From: JAHJDR01 sp964526915
GTDB taxonomy: Bacteria; UBA10199; JADGCS01
DNA: 15,946 nucleotides
Direction of reading: 5' to 3'
Assembly (NCBI GenBank): GCA_964526915.1
Contig: CAZGMS010000218.1
Location: forward strand, 1-15,946
The notes below the pieces were generated by a model. That model did no database searches and was not told where the DNA came from. It was given only the letters and a program-made list of their open reading frames with translations. Below, one piece after another: positions 6,668-13,920 of the stretch. Position numbers and translations under genes: made by a program. Numbering within the stretch: position 1 is the stretch's first letter; every line of letters starts with the position of its first letter.

Positions 6668-9301
6668 ATGACCCTCACAGGCAAACAAATCAGACAAAGT
6701 TTTTTAGATTATTTTGCGTCCAAGGAACACACGGTGGTCAAGAGTGCCAGCCTCGTGCCTTCAAACGACCCCACGTTGTATTTTACCAACGCGGGCATGG
6801 TCCCTTTCAAAAACACTTTTACCGGGCAAGAATTGCGCCCCTATCACAGGGCCACGTCCTCACAAAAGTGCATGCGCGTCTCCGGCAAACACAACGATCT
6901 CGAAAATGTGGGGCGCACAGCCCGTCACCACACTTTTTTTGAAATGCTCGGCAATTTCAGTTTTGGCGATTATTTCAAGACCGGTGCCATTGGTTTTGCG
7001 TGGGAGTTTTTGACCGAGGTGGTCAAACTGCCCAAAAACAAACTGTGGGTGACCGTCTATCAGGATGATGACGAGGCTTTTGACCTCTGGCACAAAAAAA
7101 TCGGTCTGGCCAAGGACCGCATTGTGCGGCTGGGGGACAAGGACAATTTCTGGTCCATGGGCGAAACCGGTCCCTGCGGTCCTTGTTCCGAAATCATCTT
7201 TGAGCAGGACATCCCCTGTTCACTGAATAATCCCGATTGTCGTTTGGGAAACTGCGATTGCGACAAATTTTTGGAGGTGTGGAATCTGGTGTTCATGCAG
7301 TTTGAGCGTCACGCCGATGGGAGCAAAACACCTCTCCCCAAACCCTCTATTGATACCGGCATGGGCTTGGAGCGGCTCACCGCGTTGTTGCAAAATAAAA
7401 ATTCCAATTACGATTGCGACTTGTTCAGCCCGATCATCAAAACGATCGAGGCGTTGGTTCAAAAAAAATACACCCATGATCTGACCAACGAAAACGATGT
7501 GAGCATCCGTGTTTTGGCTGACCATATCCGTTCATCCGTTTTTTTGATTGGCGACGGTGTCCTGCCCTCCAACGAAGGCAGGGGCTACGTTTTGCGGCGC
7601 ATCCTCAGACGCGCCATCCGACATGGAAAACTGCTGGGTCAAACACAACCTTTCTTCTATAAACTCGTCAGTGTGGTTCTGGAAGAAATGGGGACCGCGT
7701 ATCCCGAACTCAGCACGCATCGCGACACCATTGAAAAAGTCATTCATGCTGAGGAAGAACGTTTTTTGGAAACGCTCGATAAAGGACTCAAACTCCTCTC
7801 CGAGGAAATCAGCACGCACCAAAAGAATAAACAAAAACTCCTTTCGGGCACTGTGGCCTTCAAACTCTACGACACCTTTGGTTTCCCGCTCGACCTCACA
7901 GAAATCATTGCTTTGGAACACGGACTCACGATCGACCAGGACGGTTTCAATACCGCCATGAACGAACAAAAAGAACGCGCCCGTGCCGGCTGGAAGGGTT
8001 CCGGTGAGGCCTCGCTCGAAAAATTGCATCTGGAACTGGCCGGCAAACACCAGACTCGTTTTTTGGGTTACGACACCCTGACCGCTGACGCGACTGTCAT
8101 CGCCCTCATTCGCGAGGGCCAAGTCGTCACCGAGATCAATGAAGGGGCCTGTGAGGTCATCTGTGATCAAACCCCCTGCTACGCTGAATCCGGCGGGCAA
8201 GCAGGTGATCGTGGCACTTTGCAGGCACAGGGTGTGAATGCCAACATTGTGGGCACCATCAAACCTGCCAAGAATCTTTTTGTGCATCAAGTCAACGTGC
8301 TTTCCGGCCCTCTCAAAACAGGACAAAAAGTCACTGTGCTCACCGACCCTGCCCTGCGACAAGCCACAGCGCGCAATCACACGGCCACACACATCATGCA
8401 CGCCACGTTGCGAAAGCATTTGGGCACACATGTGAGGCAAGCAGGGTCTTTGGTGACCGATCAATTTTTGCGTTTTGATTTTTCACATTTTGAGGCCATT
8501 GGTCCTGATGCTCTGCGTGCCATCGAAAATGAAGTCAACGAGGTGATTCTGCAGGACGTACCCGTCACTAAACAAACCCTCAAATACGATGAGGCTGTGG
8601 CTCAGGGAGCCTTGGCTTTTTTTGGCGACAAGTACGATGACGTGGTGCGCATGATTCAAGTGGGTTCTGTCTCCACTGAACTCTGTGGCGGGACTCATCT
8701 GCATCACACCAGCGAGATTGGTTCGTTCCGCATTTTGTCGGAAGGCAGTATCGCCGCGGGCGTGCGCCGGATTGAGGCCATCACAGGCTTTGAGGCCTTG
8801 CGCCTGGCCCAAAACGATCAAGGGTTGATCAATCACTTATTGGAAGGCCTCAAGGCCACCAAAGAGGAATTGCCAGACCGGATTGAAAAGCTGAGGTCAC
8901 GCATCAAGGAGCAGGACAAAGAGATCCAAAAACTCAAACAACAAGCGTTGACCGGCAACACCTCAGAAATGGCCAGCAACACGATTTCGATCAACAACAC
9001 CTCTGTGTTGTTTCATCACACTGAAGAGGCGGGAGACATGCGCCAAATGGCCACCACCTTGGTGGACAAAATCAAATCAGGTATCGTGGTGGTGACACAT
9101 AAACAAACAGACAAGGCCATCGTCGTGGTGGCCGTGAGCCCCGATCTCAGGCAAAAATACCCCGCCAATAAGGTCTTGGAGCCCCTCTCTGTCCTGCTGG
9201 AAGGCCGTGGTGGCGGCAAGGCAGACATCGCGCAGGCCGGTGGCCCCCGCGTGTCGGGTTTGGATCAGATCAAAGAGGCGATTGAGAAGGTGTTATTATA
9301 G
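6668..9301 (+). CDS. alaS: Alanyl-tRNA synthetase
   Basis: Charges tRNA-Ala and clears mischarged Ser/Gly. The 877 residues match the full-length bacterial enzyme. Visible parts in order: class II motif 1 region FTNAGMVPFK (39-48), motif 2 region TFFEMLGNFSFGDYFK (89-104), GPCGPCSEI (168-176) with a Cys-rich loop down to CDCDKF, motif 3 GMGLERL (231-237), tRNA-binding part ADHIRSSVFLIGDG (284-297), editing-site zinc ligands HTATH (571-575) and C673/H677 in CGGTH, a coiled-coil near 735-760, and the C-Ala domain with GRGGGKADIAQAGG (846-859). All catalytic and editing signatures are intact. The stop TAG is completed by the first base of the inserted 242-bp element, yet the C-terminal helix SGLDQIKEAIEKVLL looks complete. 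The start ATG at 6668 fits the family N-terminus but directly follows the heptamer array with no Shine-Dalgarno site. Confidence 0.98.
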   Translation: MTLTGKQIRQSFLDYFASKEHTVVKSASLVPSNDPTLYFTNAGMVPFKNTFTGQELRPYHRATSSQKCMRVSGKHNDLENVGRTARHHTFFEMLGNFSFGDYFKTGAIGFAWEFLTEVVKLPKNKLWVTVYQDDDEAFDLWHKKIGLAKDRIVRLGDKDNFWSMGETGPCGPCSEIIFEQDIPCSLNNPDCRLGNCDCDKFLEVWNLVFMQFERHADGSKTPLPKPSIDTGMGLERLTALLQNKNSNYDCDLFSPIIKTIEALVQKKYTHDLTNENDVSIRVLADHIRSSVFLIGDGVLPSNEGRGYVLRRILRRAIRHGKLLGQTQPFFYKLVSVVLEEMGTAYPELSTHRDTIEKVIHAEEERFLETLDKGLKLLSEEISTHQKNKQKLLSGTVAFKLYDTFGFPLDLTEIIALEHGLTIDQDGFNTAMNEQKERARAGWKGSGEASLEKLHLELAGKHQTRFLGYDTLTADATVIALIREGQVVTEINEGACEVICDQTPCYAESGGQAGDRGTLQAQGVNANIVGTIKPAKNLFVHQVNVLSGPLKTGQKVTVLTDPALRQATARNHTATHIMHATLRKHLGTHVRQAGSLVTDQFLRFDFSHFEAIGPDALRAIENEVNEVILQDVPVTKQTLKYDEAVAQGALAFFGDKYDDVVRMIQVGSVSTELCGGTHLHHTSEIGSFRILSEGSIAAGVRRIEAITGFEALRLAQNDQGLINHLLEGLKATKEELPDRIEKLRSRIKEQDKEIQKLKQQALTGNTSEMASNTISINNTSVLFHHTEEAGDMRQMATTLVDKIKSGIVVVTHKQTDKAIVVVAVSPDLRQKYPANKVLEPLSVLLEGRGGGKADIAQAGGPRVSGLDQIKEAIEKVLL

Positions 9302-9542
9302 GTGCCAGTCAACAATCGAACAAAAAAGTGCCACCCACATTTCCCGCCACCAATAAATGTAGCATGCCATAGACAGTGCAACAGAGTGATTTGTGTCTCC
9401 GTCACACGTGCCTTGTAAACGGCTCAAGTAGTTATTGTTAATGTAGGTAGGTAGGTAGGTATGTGTTTGTTGGTTTCGCTTACGAATGATCATTCATGAA
9501 AATTGTGGGTGGCACTTTTTTGTTCGATTGTTGACTGGCACC
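9301..9542. mobile_element. MITE-like element with 39-bp inverted ends and TTATA target duplication
   Basis: Bases 9301-9339 and 9504-9542 are perfect inverted repeats of 39 bp beginning GGTGCCAGTCAACAATCG. They are flanked by TTATA on both sides (9296-9300 and 9543-9547), a 5-bp direct duplication expected from transposition. The 164-bp interior has no convincing reading frame, so the element is non-autonomous and would need a transposase supplied from elsewhere. The end length and 5-bp duplication resemble Tn3-family derived miniature elements, but the end sequence does not start with the GGGG typical of that family, so no family is assigned. It lies between the convergent alaS and LVIVD genes. 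As RNA the ends could form a long hairpin containing A6/T6 and might act as a two-way terminator. Confidence 0.82.
9443..9461. repeat. GTAG microsatellite inside the inserted element
   Basis: Four complete GTAG units plus GTA in tandem, in the right half of the 242-bp element. A short tetranucleotide tract in a non-coding context; copy number could vary between strains. Confidence 0.85.
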
Positions 9543-10724
9543 TTATATTCTCAACGAGCAACCCGCGGCAACCACCTCGTCACCAGTGCCGTCGTTGTTT
9601 GATTGATTGTCGCCACCCAGATCGACTTCGTCTTCCTCGCCGCTTGGAGCATCTTCAGCCTCATCGCTTCCCGGATCAACGTCATCAACGTCGAGATCGC
9701 CGTCGTCATCTGCCGTCGCGTCTTGTTGCGGTGTTTCCGTTTCTGCATCTTCCGATTCAGCGCTTGACTCCTCAACATAAGACCAAAGGCTCAGATCGCT
9801 TGTCCCCAGATAGATCGTCCCATCGCTTCCCAGAGCGATCGCGCCCGCTGTCGTCTCCACCTCTGAACCGCTATCATACTCCTCTATCATTTCAGGCTGA
9901 GTGGGGTCAGACACATTCAAAACAATCATATCTCCTGTATTTGTCACCAGCGCGGCTTGACCGTTTCCAACAGCCACATCGTTGATGTTCGACGTTCCCA
10001 CATATGTCCCTGTCAATACGGGATTTGAGGGATCAGAAACATCAATAATCTTGAGTCCTCCGCTATAATCAGCAACATAGGCATATTCCCCAAACACAAA
10101 CACTCCCCTTGCGGTACCGTCCGTATCAAGTGTCCCAACCAATACGGGATTTGAGGGATCAATCACGTCAATGATCTGAAGCCCAGAAGCTAAATCCGCC
10201 ACATAGGCGTAATGTCCCAAAACAAACACATCATACGCATTACCCAGAGTGTCAAAAGAACCTACCAAAACAGGAGCTTCTGGAAATGAAACATCAATTA
10301 TCTTTAATAAATTGTCAGCAACATAAACATGGTTTCCGCTGACAAAAATATTCACCGCGTAAGTCAAATATACTGATGAATCGAGGAGTGAGGGGTTAGC
10401 TGGATCAGACACGTCAAGTATCTGAAGACTGGTCCCATATGCCCCAATTCCATAGGCTATGTTACCACTGACTGCGACGCCAGACGGATTCGCGTATCCG
10501 TATGTGCCTAGCAGAGATGGTGCCGTTAAATCGCTAATGTCAATAATATTCAATCCCGTTGAAAAATCGATGGCATAGGCATAATTGCCCTCAATGACAA
10601 TGTCGTTCAAGTTTCCACCAGTATCAATACGGCTTAAATTGGAAAGCTCCGCACGTGCGTTATTGCTGAAAACCCATAGAAGTAGTAGCACAATGACCAT
10701 TGCTCGTATGATGTTGTGTCGCAT
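9543..10724 (-). CDS. Exported seven-bladed LVIVD-repeat propeller with acidic tail
   Basis: A 393-residue secreted protein. The signal peptide is MRHNIIRAM plus a hydrophobic core ending NARA (cleavage after residue 25). Seven repeats of 40-45 residues follow, each with an LxIIDVSDPxxPxLxGT-type strand, starting near residues 58, 100, 140, 182, 224, 266 and 311. This is the LVIVD pattern and predicts a seven-bladed beta-propeller, probably for binding at the cell surface or in the periplasm. Residues about 320-385 are Asp/Glu-rich and include DDDGDLDVDDVDP, a Ca-binding-like DxDxD run. The protein ends GDEVVAAGCSLRI. The start ATG at 10724 is set by GAGG six bases upstream and by the signal peptide; longer readings to 10916 add 64 residues with no signal character. 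The stop codon lies in the target duplication of the inserted element. The ligand is unknown. Confidence 0.85.
   Translation of the reverse strand: MRHNIIRAMVIVLLLLWVFSNNARAELSNLSRIDTGGNLNDIVIEGNYAYAIDFSTGLNIIDISDLTAPSLLGTYGYANPSGVAVSGNIAYGIGAYGTSLQILDVSDPANPSLLDSSVYLTYAVNIFVSGNHVYVADNLLKIIDVSFPEAPVLVGSFDTLGNAYDVFVLGHYAYVADLASGLQIIDVIDPSNPVLVGTLDTDGTARGVFVFGEYAYVADYSGGLKIIDVSDPSNPVLTGTYVGTSNINDVAVGNGQAALVTNTGDMIVLNVSDPTQPEMIEEYDSGSEVETTAGAIALGSDGTIYLGTSDLSLWSYVEESSAESEDAETETPQQDATADDDGDLDVDDVDPGSDEAEDAPSGEEDEVDLGGDNQSNNDGTGDEVVAAGCSLRI
10015..10161. repeat. 21-bp direct repeat spaced one propeller blade apart
   Basis: Bases 10015-10035 and 10141-10161 are identical over 21 bp, 126 bp apart, which is exactly 42 codons or one blade. 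They encode the DPSNPVL part of blades four and five, suggesting recent duplication or gene conversion between these blades. Confidence 0.8.
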
Positions 10725-10807
10725 ATACCCCCTCATATGTTTTCGCCGACAAATATCCCCACACACAGGTCTTATTAACATGCAATCCGCGTGCCAGAAT
10801 AATGCGT

Positions 10808-10816
10808 ATTGTATCA
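10808..10816 (-). promoter_or_regulatory. Extended -10 promoter candidate for the LVIVD gene
   Basis: On the minus strand the sequence TGATACAAT fits an extended -10 element (TGn plus a TATAAT-like hexamer, 5 of 6). No good -35 is seen, as is common with extended -10 promoters. It would leave a leader of roughly 75 nt before the ATG at 10724. The 283-nt gap 10725-11007 otherwise holds no gene I can support. Confidence 0.3.
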
Positions 10817-10948
10817 AATTGAATTGTTTAGCCGTTTCGTAACCACGTTTTACAAAACCAAGCCTTTCAGCCAGACTTCGCTGGGCATTTTTTGCCCATT
10901 TATCGTTTTGATTCAAAGGTGCCAGTGCAAACAGTCTATAAGGGAAGG

Positions 10949-10969
10949 AAAAAAACGTTTTCTTTTTTT
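10949..10969. terminator. A7-CGTTTTC-T7 stem-loop after the 678-residue gene
   Basis: Seven A, then CGTTTTC, then seven T on the plus strand. It can fold on either strand and is followed by or includes U-rich RNA. It lies about 40 nt past the stop of the leftward gene ending at 11008. The stem has no G-C pairs, so a terminator role is weakly supported. Confidence 0.25.
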
Positions 10970-11007
10970 ATAAAATGGATTTTCTGGACGTGGACACGCC
11001 TGAGAAT

Positions 11008-13044
11008 TTACCGACTCTTCACATAATCGAACACATAGGGGGCCAATCGATAGATGTTGTGATCCGGCAAAATAAAACCTTCCAGTCTAAATTCATTGAG
11101 CGCCGACCATTGATCATTGCCCATCATGATCGCGCGGAAGAGCTGGTCAGGGATCAGACTGTTGTAAAAACCTTTTCCTTCACCCAGATCACCCATAAAA
11201 TAATTGTTTATAAAATATTTCTGGGCATCATCGGTCAGTGTATCGCCCACAGCGCGGCAAGCCCCTGTGATCAACAATTTATCCTTAAAGTCTGCCCCCG
11301 TTCCCCCAGCCTTTGTATCGAATAGCATTTTGACGGAATCCCCATGCCCTCGTTGCACCATCACGTCAAACTCATCCCGAGCATAGTCATCTTTGATGGC
11401 ATCAACAGGCTGGAGGGTCATGAGGATGCGAACCGGAACATTTCCCTGATTGGCCATCACCTCCACATGTGAGGTGGTCGCGGAATCATCCACCAGAGGC
11501 CCCAACTCATATTGCATGGTTTTGAACATCTCCAGATCTTTTTGAAACCACCAGACCATGTCGCTCTTGTCGGGATTTTTGCCATCGAGTGGATTGTAAT
11601 AATACATCAGTCGCGCCGAAAGGACGCCATCGGCCAACCAGCTCGAGACAGGGATGTTCAGTTTTTTCACATCGGGCAAATCACGACTCACAGTCGCCAG
11701 ATCCGTTTCGTAAACCGACAGACGTTGTTTGCTGGAATATGTCTTGATCAAAAAAGCCAAGACTCCTTTTTGCTCAGGAGTCAGATTGGGTTGTGCGTAG
11801 GCCTTGAATAATTTTTGGGCGAACAACCTTTTGTTGTCCTGAGTCAGCCTGCCCAGATAACGTTCACAGAAATAAACATACACCCCAGCATATTCCAATA
11901 GATCATCCTGTGTGCGCGTGAGGGCCTCCAGCCCCTCCAATAAAAAATAATCGGCACAACCGCTGGCCAGCGGCGTCTTATTGAGCGAAAACAAGGCTGT
12001 CATGACATTCAGCACTTTTTGTGCGTCAGGATCCATTTCTTTGAGCCATTGGACCAAGCTTAAATTTTTGCGTGATGTCACGCGAGAAAGCAGGAGGTAG
12101 TCAAATATGGGAACACGCATGGGGCCAAACCCGATCGTAAAGAATTCAAAAAACGAGCTGTCTGAAACGTGCCGCGCAAACTGTTCGAGAAAAACAAAGG
12201 TCTGATCATCCTCTTTTTCTTTTTCGCAAATGTGCGACAAGGTCCTCGCGATGTCGCGAATAGCTTCATTGTAACCTCGGGTATCCCCGTCTGCCTCAGC
12301 CACATACGCGTTGAGATGCACAGCCATTTCTTTTGCCAGGACTTTTCTGATTTTTTCTCTGACCTCATGACTATTGTGAACATCCACCCCATCACCTAGT
12401 TGCCCCAAGAGGTCATGCCAATCAATCCTCAAGACAGCAAACAGGGGTTTCAGCCGCGATCCGCAACTGCTCCTCACCACGTGGGCCACAGCAATAAACT
12501 CATTTGCCTCAGTTGCCAGATCGACTTGGGAATAAGAAAACATGTCCAAAAGGGCATCCAAATGAACAACATCGAGGACAGGCACAGAATCTTCTGTCAA
12601 TGAACGATCGCATAGGGCCTTATGAAATTCCAAAATGACATTTGGATTGCTTTGGGGTGATTTTGCAACAATCACCAAAAGGGCCCTCAGAGCATCAGAC
12701 AAGGAGCCCCGATATTGTTTGTCGACCTGCTCTAATAATATGTGACAGTCGTCATCTGATATACCAATTTGCTTCAGGGAATCGTATGCGGTCTTGAGTG
12801 CGTGATAGTCTTCTTCGCTACGCTCGCTTGTAATCCATTGTCTGTTCCGAAATGTTCCTTGCAGTGAATAATACTCAGAAGGCGTGAATCTGTTGATCCA
12901 TTCTGGGGAAATATCAAAGTAACCATCGTGATCGGCATCAATATCCTGCTCCGTTATCGTGGTTTGATCCGACGGTGTGATGAGGCGCAAGAGTTCTTCG
13001 ATACCAATGTTTCGAGGTTCTGCTGTTGGGCCTATGTCTGTCAT
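11008..13044 (-). CDS. Orphan 678-residue protein with putative caspase-like (clan CD) C-terminal domain
   Basis: No signal peptide or membrane segment is seen, so it is probably cytoplasmic. Near the N-terminus, residues 36-44 read DADHDGYFD, a DxDxDG calcium-loop-like motif that lacks the Glu at EF-hand position 12. Residues about 75-460 look mainly helical without a recognised domain. The last 200 residues carry FDVMVQRGHGDS (His 567) and, 29 residues on, DKLLITGACRAVGD (Cys 596): a hydrophobic strand ending in His-Gly, then another ending in Ala-Cys, which is the catalytic dyad pattern of clan CD peptidases (caspase, gingipain, CHAT types). A Gly-rich stretch (MGDLGEGKG) follows. Assignment is from these motifs only. 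The start is ATG at 13044, with AAGGGA four bases upstream; ATG at 13065 has no ribosome binding site. It is divergent from the M48-like gene at 13231. Confidence 0.7.
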   Translation of the reverse strand: MTDIGPTAEPRNIGIEELLRLITPSDQTTITEQDIDADHDGYFDISPEWINRFTPSEYYSLQGTFRNRQWITSERSEEDYHALKTAYDSLKQIGISDDDCHILLEQVDKQYRGSLSDALRALLVIVAKSPQSNPNVILEFHKALCDRSLTEDSVPVLDVVHLDALLDMFSYSQVDLATEANEFIAVAHVVRSSCGSRLKPLFAVLRIDWHDLLGQLGDGVDVHNSHEVREKIRKVLAKEMAVHLNAYVAEADGDTRGYNEAIRDIARTLSHICEKEKEDDQTFVFLEQFARHVSDSSFFEFFTIGFGPMRVPIFDYLLLSRVTSRKNLSLVQWLKEMDPDAQKVLNVMTALFSLNKTPLASGCADYFLLEGLEALTRTQDDLLEYAGVYVYFCERYLGRLTQDNKRLFAQKLFKAYAQPNLTPEQKGVLAFLIKTYSSKQRLSVYETDLATVSRDLPDVKKLNIPVSSWLADGVLSARLMYYYNPLDGKNPDKSDMVWWFQKDLEMFKTMQYELGPLVDDSATTSHVEVMANQGNVPVRILMTLQPVDAIKDDYARDEFDVMVQRGHGDSVKMLFDTKAGGTGADFKDKLLITGACRAVGDTLTDDAQKYFINNYFMGDLGEGKGFYNSLIPDQLFRAIMMGNDQWSALNEFRLEGFILPDHNIYRLAPYVFDYVKSR

Positions 13045-13076
13045 TGATTCCCTTTCATAGCTCATTAATCGATCAT

Positions 13077-13106
13077 TTGACCAAAAAGTTGCTGGAAAAT
13101 TTTAAA
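13077..13106 (+). promoter_or_regulatory. Promoter candidate for the M48-like gene
   Basis: TTGACC (13077-13082) and TTTAAA (13101-13106) are separated by 18 nt and face the M48-like gene. The match is 5 of 6 and 4 of 6. Transcription would begin near 13113, placing the 16-bp palindrome inside the leader. Confidence 0.33.
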
Positions 13107-13157
13107 CCATCTGCCTGTATCCTCTAAGTGCCTATCCGAAAACCCTCAATTTTCCCC

Positions 13158-13173
13158 GTCCACAATTGTGGAC
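13158..13173. promoter_or_regulatory. Perfect 16-bp palindrome in the divergent intergenic region
   Basis: GTCCACAATTGTGGAC is a perfect 16-bp palindrome between the divergent starts at 13044 and 13231. Its size and lack of a spacer suit a site for a dimeric DNA-binding protein that could control both genes. With no loop it is a poor RNA hairpin. No second copy was noticed elsewhere in the window. Confidence 0.5.
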
Positions 13174-13230
13174 TGAATTTTGTGATGGGAGACAACTTTG
13201 AGGCTGGATTTACGATAATGGTTCTACTCG

Positions 13231-13920
13231 ATGACTTTTCCATCAGTCCGCACATATTCCTTTCCCACGTCTTTTGGTTTGTCGGCCACGCCCCATCAGG
13301 AATTGGGTTTGCTGGGCAATCACCAAGCAGAGTTTACCGACTGTTTTGCCCAGGACCCGCCTGTTTCGGGTCATGAATTGGAGCCGCGTCACAACGGCAG
13401 GTTCTGGTCAGCACCACGCATAGCTCCATCACTGTACATCAATGAAGACGGAGATATGGATTTGACGCGCATGCCAATTCAAGGGGCAGAAATCAGGGCT
13501 TTTAACAGAGCAGTCGCCCCCTCTTCTGAAAGTCCTACAAACTCACGGATCGATAAAAAACGCCTGTCTGAAATTTTTTATCAGCGCATGACGTTTCAGT
13601 ACGGGGAACTTCCCAAAGATCACCCCCTGCAGATCGATCTTGAGCGTTGTCTGCACATGGCACGAAAGGACCCGATCACCATGCCTGTCAGGATCGTGGT
13701 GCTTCCCTTGTGGACCGTGCCCAATGCGTTGGTCGTGCCCGATGGCACCATCTTTATTTCAACCAAACTCATTGGCCTGTGTGAATACTGGGAAGAAATC
13801 ATCGCACTTTTTGGCCATGAATTACAACATCTGGAATCGGGTGATTTGGAACGTGCGATGTGTGAGCCGTCCTCTGGAAAAAGCGAGACGGAAATGATGG
13901 AGGAGATCCTAAAAAAATGA
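13231..13920 (+). CDS. M48-like zinc metallopeptidase, first part, ending at a slippery A7 run
   Basis: A 229-residue reading frame. Residues 164-177 PNALVVPDGTIFIS and 188-200 EEIIALFGHELQH match the M48 peptidase core: the NAxxxPxGxIxIS segment and the HEXXH zinc-binding helix (H196, E197, H200). The third zinc ligand expected downstream is absent: the frame stops at TGA after LKK, 29 residues past HEXXH. That missing part (EARSD and the following family pattern) is encoded at once in the -1 frame from 13917. No signal peptide or membrane helix is visible, unlike HtpX-type members. The start is uncertain: ATG at 13231 is the most upstream in frame (a stop lies at 13216) but has no ribosome binding site; ATG at 13456 is an alternative. 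Alone, this fragment should not form a complete active site. Confidence 0.72.
   Translation: MTFPSVRTYSFPTSFGLSATPHQELGLLGNHQAEFTDCFAQDPPVSGHELEPRHNGRFWSAPRIAPSLYINEDGDMDLTRMPIQGAEIRAFNRAVAPSSESPTNSRIDKKRLSEIFYQRMTFQYGELPKDHPLQIDLERCLHMARKDPITMPVRIVVLPLWTVPNALVVPDGTIFISTKLIGLCEYWEEIIALFGHELQHLESGDLERAMCEPSSGKSETEMMEEILKK
13899..13920 (+). promoter_or_regulatory. Candidate -1 frameshift site: GGAGGAG, then A AAA AAA TGA
   Basis: In the zero frame the codons are CTA AAA AAA TGA, so the heptamer A_AAA_AAA (13911-13917) is in the exact phase for tandem -1 slippage, with a stop codon next to it. GGAGGA (13899-13904) lies six bases before the heptamer, like the internal Shine-Dalgarno stimulators of bacterial frameshift sites. 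It could also serve as ribosome binding site for the ATG at 13917, about 11-13 nt downstream. No strong stimulatory hairpin was found after the site. Confidence 0.5.

Noticed and set aside
7216..7265. Cys-rich loop in AlaS (C184, C191, C196, C198) as a novel metal site
   Set aside because: Similar Cys-rich CDCD-type loops after GPCGPCSE are familiar in many bacterial AlaS proteins.
7532..8464. 310-codon minus-strand open frame
   Set aside because: It lies wholly inside alaS, which has all family motifs, and encodes nothing recognisable.
9296..9985. Reading frames through the inserted element on both strands sharing MWVALFCSIVDWHL
   Set aside because: The shared peptide is simply the inverted repeat read from each side; no coding sign.
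10725..10916. 64-residue N-terminal extension of the LVIVD protein
   Set aside because: It would bury the signal peptide, and a good ribosome binding site precedes ATG 10724.
10919..10927. GGTGCCAGT, same first nine bases as the ends of the inserted element
   Set aside because: Only nine bases match and no inverted partner or target duplication is found nearby.
13128..13376. 82-codon plus-strand frame before the M48-like gene
   Set aside because: It starts with GTG without ribosome binding site, overlaps the M48-like frame and has no recognisable features. A second frameshift joining it was considered, but no homologous pattern supports it.
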